From Natrinema pellirubrum DSM 15624 (GTDB taxonomy: Archaea > Halobacteriota > Halobacteria > Halobacteriales > Natrialbaceae): 64,000 bases of DNA. The position numbers were made by a program, and so were the translations under genes. The notes under the pieces were generated by a model, which had not been told where the DNA came from, searched no databases, and was given only the letters and a program-made list of their open reading frames with translations. Position 1 is the first letter of the stretch. Every line of letters starts with the position of its first letter. Location: NCBI RefSeq assembly GCF_000230735.2, contig NC_019962.1:930001-994000 (forward strand), in the 5' to 3' direction. Positions 62,427-64,000 of this stretch are shown piece by piece.

Positions 62427-62666
62427 TCGTTCACCGGACCTACGGTCACCTCACTCTTTATTTTATCGCCGCCGAGCCAACACTCGTAACTCACTTTTGC
62501 CACACCGTCACTGACGGCGATTTGGCGGCGAACCTCCCGTCTCGATCTACCTATTCCCCATCGTTCGTGAAATCGTTGGTAACATTTATAACGATCGTCG
62601 GTGTCGTTTACTGGTATCACGCGACCGGCAGTAAACGAATCGCGTGGCGGTACGAGGTGACTACCA
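62427..62666. promoter_or_regulatory. Divergent glpA-glpK promoter region
   Basis: About 240 bases between the glpA and glpK starts. It holds a TATA-like TTTATTTTATC for glpA near 62457-62467 and a TATA-like ATTTATA at 62584-62590 for glpK. Two palindromes are present: CCGTCACTGACGG at 62505-62517 and the longer spaced repeat at 62604-62638. The layout fits shared control of glycerol uptake and oxidation. Confidence 0.65.
62604..62638 (+). promoter_or_regulatory. Candidate operator: spaced 10-bp inverted repeat before glpK
   Basis: TCGTTTACTG (62604-62613) and its exact complement CAGTAAACGA (62629-62638) flank 15 bases. The glpK TATA-like box lies about 14-20 bases upstream, so the expected transcript start falls within the repeat. 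Such a site would suit a repressor responding to glycerol or glycerol-3-phosphate. Confidence 0.5.
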
Positions 62667-64000
62667 GTGACAGACACAACGTACGTCGGAGCGGTCGACC
62701 AGGGAACGACCGGGACCCGGTTTATCGTGTTCGATCACGAGGGTCAGGTCGTCGCGAACGCCTACGAGACACACGAACAGATCTACCCCGAGCCCGGCTG
62801 GGTCGAACACGACCCGATGGAGATCTGGGAGAACACCAAGGCCGTGATCCAGCAGGCGCTCGGACAGGCGGGAATCTCCCCGTCCCAGCTCGCAGCCATT
62901 GGCGTGACCAACCAGCGGGAGACGACGGTTCTCTGGGACGCCGACAGCGGGAAACCGGTCCACAACGCCATCGTCTGGCAGGACCGCCGAACCACCGATC
63001 GCGTCGAGGCCCTCGAGGAGGAGGGAAAAGTCGAGGCGATCCGCGAGAAGACCGGCCTCGAGGCCGACGCCTACTTCTCGGCGACGAAGGCCGAATGGCT
63101 GCTCGATAACGCCGATCCGATCAAACTCGAGCGCGCCCGGCCCGAGGACATCCGCGACCGGGCGGAGAAAGGCGACGTGTTGTTCGGGACGATCGACACG
63201 TGGTTGATCTACAACCTGACCGGGAACCACGTCACCGAGGTCACGAACGCCTCGCGGACGATGTTGTACGACATCCACGACCTCGAATGGGACGACGACC
63301 TGCTCGAGGAGTTCTCGATCCCCGAGGCGATGTTGCCCGAGGTCCGGCCCTCCAGCGACGACGACACCTACGGCACGACCGACCCCGACGGGTTCCTCGA
63401 GGCCGAGGTGCCGGTCGCGGGCGCGCTGGGCGACCAGCAGGCCGCGCTGTTCGGCCAGACCTGTTTCGACGCCGGCGACGCCAAGAACACCTACGGCACC
63501 GGCTCCTTCTTCCTGATGAACACCGGTGACGAGGCCGTCGAGAGCGACCACGGGCTGCTGACGACGATCGGGTTCCAGCGCTCGGGCGAACCGGTCCAGT
63601 ACGCACTCGAGGGCTCGATCTTCGTCACCGGCGCGGCCATCGAGTGGCTCGAGGACATGACGCTGATCGAGGACCCCGCCGAGACGGCGGAACTGGCCCG
63701 CAGCGTCGACTCAACGGACGGCGTCTACGTCGTCCCCGCCTTTACCGGGCTGGGCGCACCCCACTGGGACCAACGGGCCCGCGGCACCATCGTCGGGATG
63801 ACCCGTGGCACCCGGAAAGAACACGTCGTTCGCGCGACGCTCGAGTCGATCGCCTACCAGACTCGCGACGTCGCCGAGGCGATGGAGGCCGACTCGGGCA
63901 TCGAGATGCGATCGCTGAAGGTCGACGGCGGCGCGGTCAAGAACAACTACCTCTGTCAACTCCAGTCCGATATCATCGGCTCGGAGATCGTCCGCCCCGT
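62667..64000 (+). CDS. glpK: Glycerol kinase (3' end outside window)
   Basis: At least 444 residues of a FGGY-family kinase that phosphorylates glycerol with ATP in the cytoplasm. The first phosphate motif is GAVDQGTTGTRFIVFDHEG. NQRETTVLWDADSGKPVHN and AIVWQDRRT are glycerol-site signatures, and GALGDQQAALFGQTCFDAGD and NTYGTGSFFLMNTGD belong to the ATP-binding half. The start is GTG (MTDTTYVGAV); no ATG gives the right frame. The gene runs off the window, with roughly 60-70 residues missing. It is divergent from glpABC. Confidence 0.95.
   Translation, partial: MTDTTYVGAVDQGTTGTRFIVFDHEGQVVANAYETHEQIYPEPGWVEHDPMEIWENTKAVIQQALGQAGISPSQLAAIGVTNQRETTVLWDADSGKPVHNAIVWQDRRTTDRVEALEEEGKVEAIREKTGLEADAYFSATKAEWLLDNADPIKLERARPEDIRDRAEKGDVLFGTIDTWLIYNLTGNHVTEVTNASRTMLYDIHDLEWDDDLLEEFSIPEAMLPEVRPSSDDDTYGTTDPDGFLEAEVPVAGALGDQQAALFGQTCFDAGDAKNTYGTGSFFLMNTGDEAVESDHGLLTTIGFQRSGEPVQYALEGSIFVTGAAIEWLEDMTLIEDPAETAELARSVDSTDGVYVVPAFTGLGAPHWDQRARGTIVGMTRGTRKEHVVRATLESIAYQTRDVAEAMEADSGIEMRSLKVDGGAVKNNYLCQLQSDIIGSEIVRP

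Noticed and set aside
1-64000. CRISPR array, integrase or prophage
   Set aside because: I saw no regularly spaced identical direct repeats, cas genes, integrase, or structural phage genes on either strand.

Overview
The window looks like a chromosomal segment from a halophilic archaeon (class Halobacteria). Most of it is GC-rich and the predicted proteins are strongly acidic. Several genes have a TATA-like box about 26-31 bases before the start codon, the layout of leaderless haloarchaeal transcripts. Archaeal marker genes include diphthine synthase, a Trm5-like tRNA methyltransferase, the AglB oligosaccharyltransferase and an Orc1/Cdc6-like protein. The gene set would fit Natrialbales, but that is inference.

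Layout. (1) 1-9.1 kb: the 3' end of a biotin-protein ligase gene, a universal stress protein, small haloarchaeal proteins, a 1,422-residue secreted protein with about fifteen 23-residue Gln-rich repeats, and the biotin ECF transporter bioY-bioM-bioN. (2) 9.3-11.3 kb: an IS4-type insertion sequence. (3) 11.3-19.5 kb: a deacetylase-like lipoprotein, tRNA-Thr(CGT), Trm5, a Rieske protein, diphthine synthase, a membrane protein, an alpha/beta hydrolase and an MFS transporter. (4) 19.5-29.1 kb: branched-chain amino acid synthesis, all on the minus strand. leuA is followed by its own gap and then ilvB-ilvN-ilvC-(small acidic protein)-leuC-leuD with overlapping or nearly overlapping genes. An EamA transporter and leuB come next. 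(5) 29.5-33.8 kb: a ferritin-like protein, small DUF proteins, a VOC protein, a degenerate metallo-beta-lactamase fold protein and a ribbon-helix-helix regulator. (6) 33.9-56.9 kb: the S-layer/pilin N-glycosylation (agl) region. Core genes aglJ, aglM and an aglF-like gene lie on the left. An AglG-like glycosyltransferase, aglB and a DUF368 membrane protein lie on the right. Between them is an AT-richer accessory island with a flippase, a UDP-glucuronate decarboxylase-like enzyme, two alkaline-phosphatase-superfamily proteins, two GT61 glycosyltransferases and an intact IS element with 16-bp inverted repeats and a 6-bp target duplication. It is followed by a broken FkbM methyltransferase and two GT4 glycosyltransferases. 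(7) 56.9-64 kb: glycerol catabolism, glpA-glpB-glpC on the minus strand overlapping a degenerate Orc/Cdc6-like gene, with glpK divergent and running off the window end.

How the parts work together. AglF and AglM would supply UDP-glucose and UDP-glucuronate, and the decarboxylase-like enzyme could turn the latter into UDP-xylose. AglJ, AglG-like, GT4 and GT61 enzymes would build a glycan on dolichyl phosphate. The Wzx-like protein would flip it and AglB would transfer it to Asn. DUF368 proteins are polyprenyl-phosphate translocases in bacteria, so the copy beside aglB is a good candidate for returning dolichyl phosphate to the cytoplasmic face.

The most noteworthy points are the Gln-rich repeat protein (possible amyloid-like solenoid), the aglB-DUF368 pairing, the island nested in the agl locus, an apparent one-base frame break at a G6 tract at the start of leuA, and the Walker-A-defective Orc-like protein coupled to glpC.
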